From Alphaproteobacteria bacterium (GTDB lineage Bacteria; Pseudomonadota; Alphaproteobacteria; Elsterales; Elsteraceae): DNA of 6,037 nucleotides. Location: the NCBI GenBank assembly GCA_013297545.1, contig JAAFHH010000207.1, positions 1 to 6,037 of the forward strand, read 5' to 3'. This document shows positions 5,956 through 6,037 of the stretch, in pieces (the first letter of the stretch is position 1; each line of letters starts with the position of its first letter). The translations under genes were made by a program, and so were the position numbers. The notes beneath the pieces were generated by a model that did no database searches, was not told the origin of the DNA, and worked only from the letters and a program-made list of their open reading frames with translations.

Positions 5956-6037
5956 CGGCGGAACAATTGGTCGAGCACACCCGGCAGGCTGGGCGCGCGC
6001 GGCGCTGGCGGTTGGGCTGCTGGTGCGGGAGCGGCAG
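5952..6037 (-). CDS. C-terminal tail of an unidentified protein, 5' part outside the window
   Basis: The reading frame ending at TGA (5954-5952) gives 27 residues: an Ala/Pro-rich low-complexity stretch followed by PSLPGVLDQLFRR and the stop. The stop overlaps the ATP12-family ATG as ATGA, the same coupling style as two other gene junctions here, which is the main reason to believe the frame. The Ala/Pro stretch looks like a flexible linker and the final residues like a short amphipathic tail. The family cannot be recognised from so little sequence. Confidence 0.6.
   Translation of the reverse strand, partial: AAPAPAAQPPAPRAPSLPGVLDQLFRR

Noticed and set aside
5546..5980. A 144-codon minus-strand frame overlapping the ATP12-family gene in another phase
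   Set aside because: The overlapping frame carries clear ATP12-family motifs along its whole length, whereas this one is Arg/Ala-rich without motifs.

Overview
The window reads as chromosomal DNA from a GC-rich alphaproteobacterium, most likely from the Rhodospirillales/Azospirillaceae side, though that placement is an inference. The main reasons are an ATP12-family F1-ATPase assembly chaperone, which is essentially confined to alphaproteobacteria and mitochondria, an alphaproteobacterial-type FliN, and a strong G/C bias at third codon positions. Every gene I can support lies on the minus strand, so transcription runs from position 6037 towards position 1. Almost no non-coding DNA is present; the longest gene-free gap is 74 bp (1353-1426). 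No tRNA, rRNA, CRISPR array, insertion sequence or convincing terminator was seen.

Block 1 (6037 to 1427) is a tightly packed gene string. It begins with the C-terminal tail of an unidentified protein (5952-6037), whose stop overlaps the start of an ATP12-family chaperone gene (5257-5955) by four bases. After a 36-bp gap with a small hairpin and a strong Shine-Dalgarno come pccB (carboxyltransferase beta subunit, 3697-5220) and, 15 bp later, pccA (biotin carboxylase / biotin carrier alpha subunit, 1738-3681). The pccA stop overlaps the start of an acylphosphatase gene (1427-1741), again by ATGA. PccA and PccB together form propionyl-CoA carboxylase, which makes methylmalonyl-CoA from propionyl-CoA and so feeds odd-chain and branched-chain carbon into the TCA cycle.

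Block 2 (1426 to 1) begins after the 74-bp gap, which holds a weak promoter candidate. It contains fliN (flagellar motor switch / C-ring protein, 1029-1352) with no other flagellar gene in view. Then, 17 bp on, comes a classical short-chain dehydrogenase (265-1011) that resembles 2-keto-3-deoxy-L-fuconate dehydrogenase and human DHRS6/BDH2. Its stop overlaps by GTGA the start of a 2-dehydro-3-deoxygalactonokinase gene (dgoK, 1-268, cut by the window edge). The last two genes look like the start of a sugar-acid catabolic module.

I found no clearly new multi-gene system. The points most worth a second look are the orphan fliN inside metabolic genes, the translational coupling of an acylphosphatase to a biotin carboxylase (an enzyme with an acyl-phosphate-type intermediate), the unusual SDR-DgoK pairing, and a local cluster of A/T-ending codons in the PccA linker just before its biotin-carrier domain.
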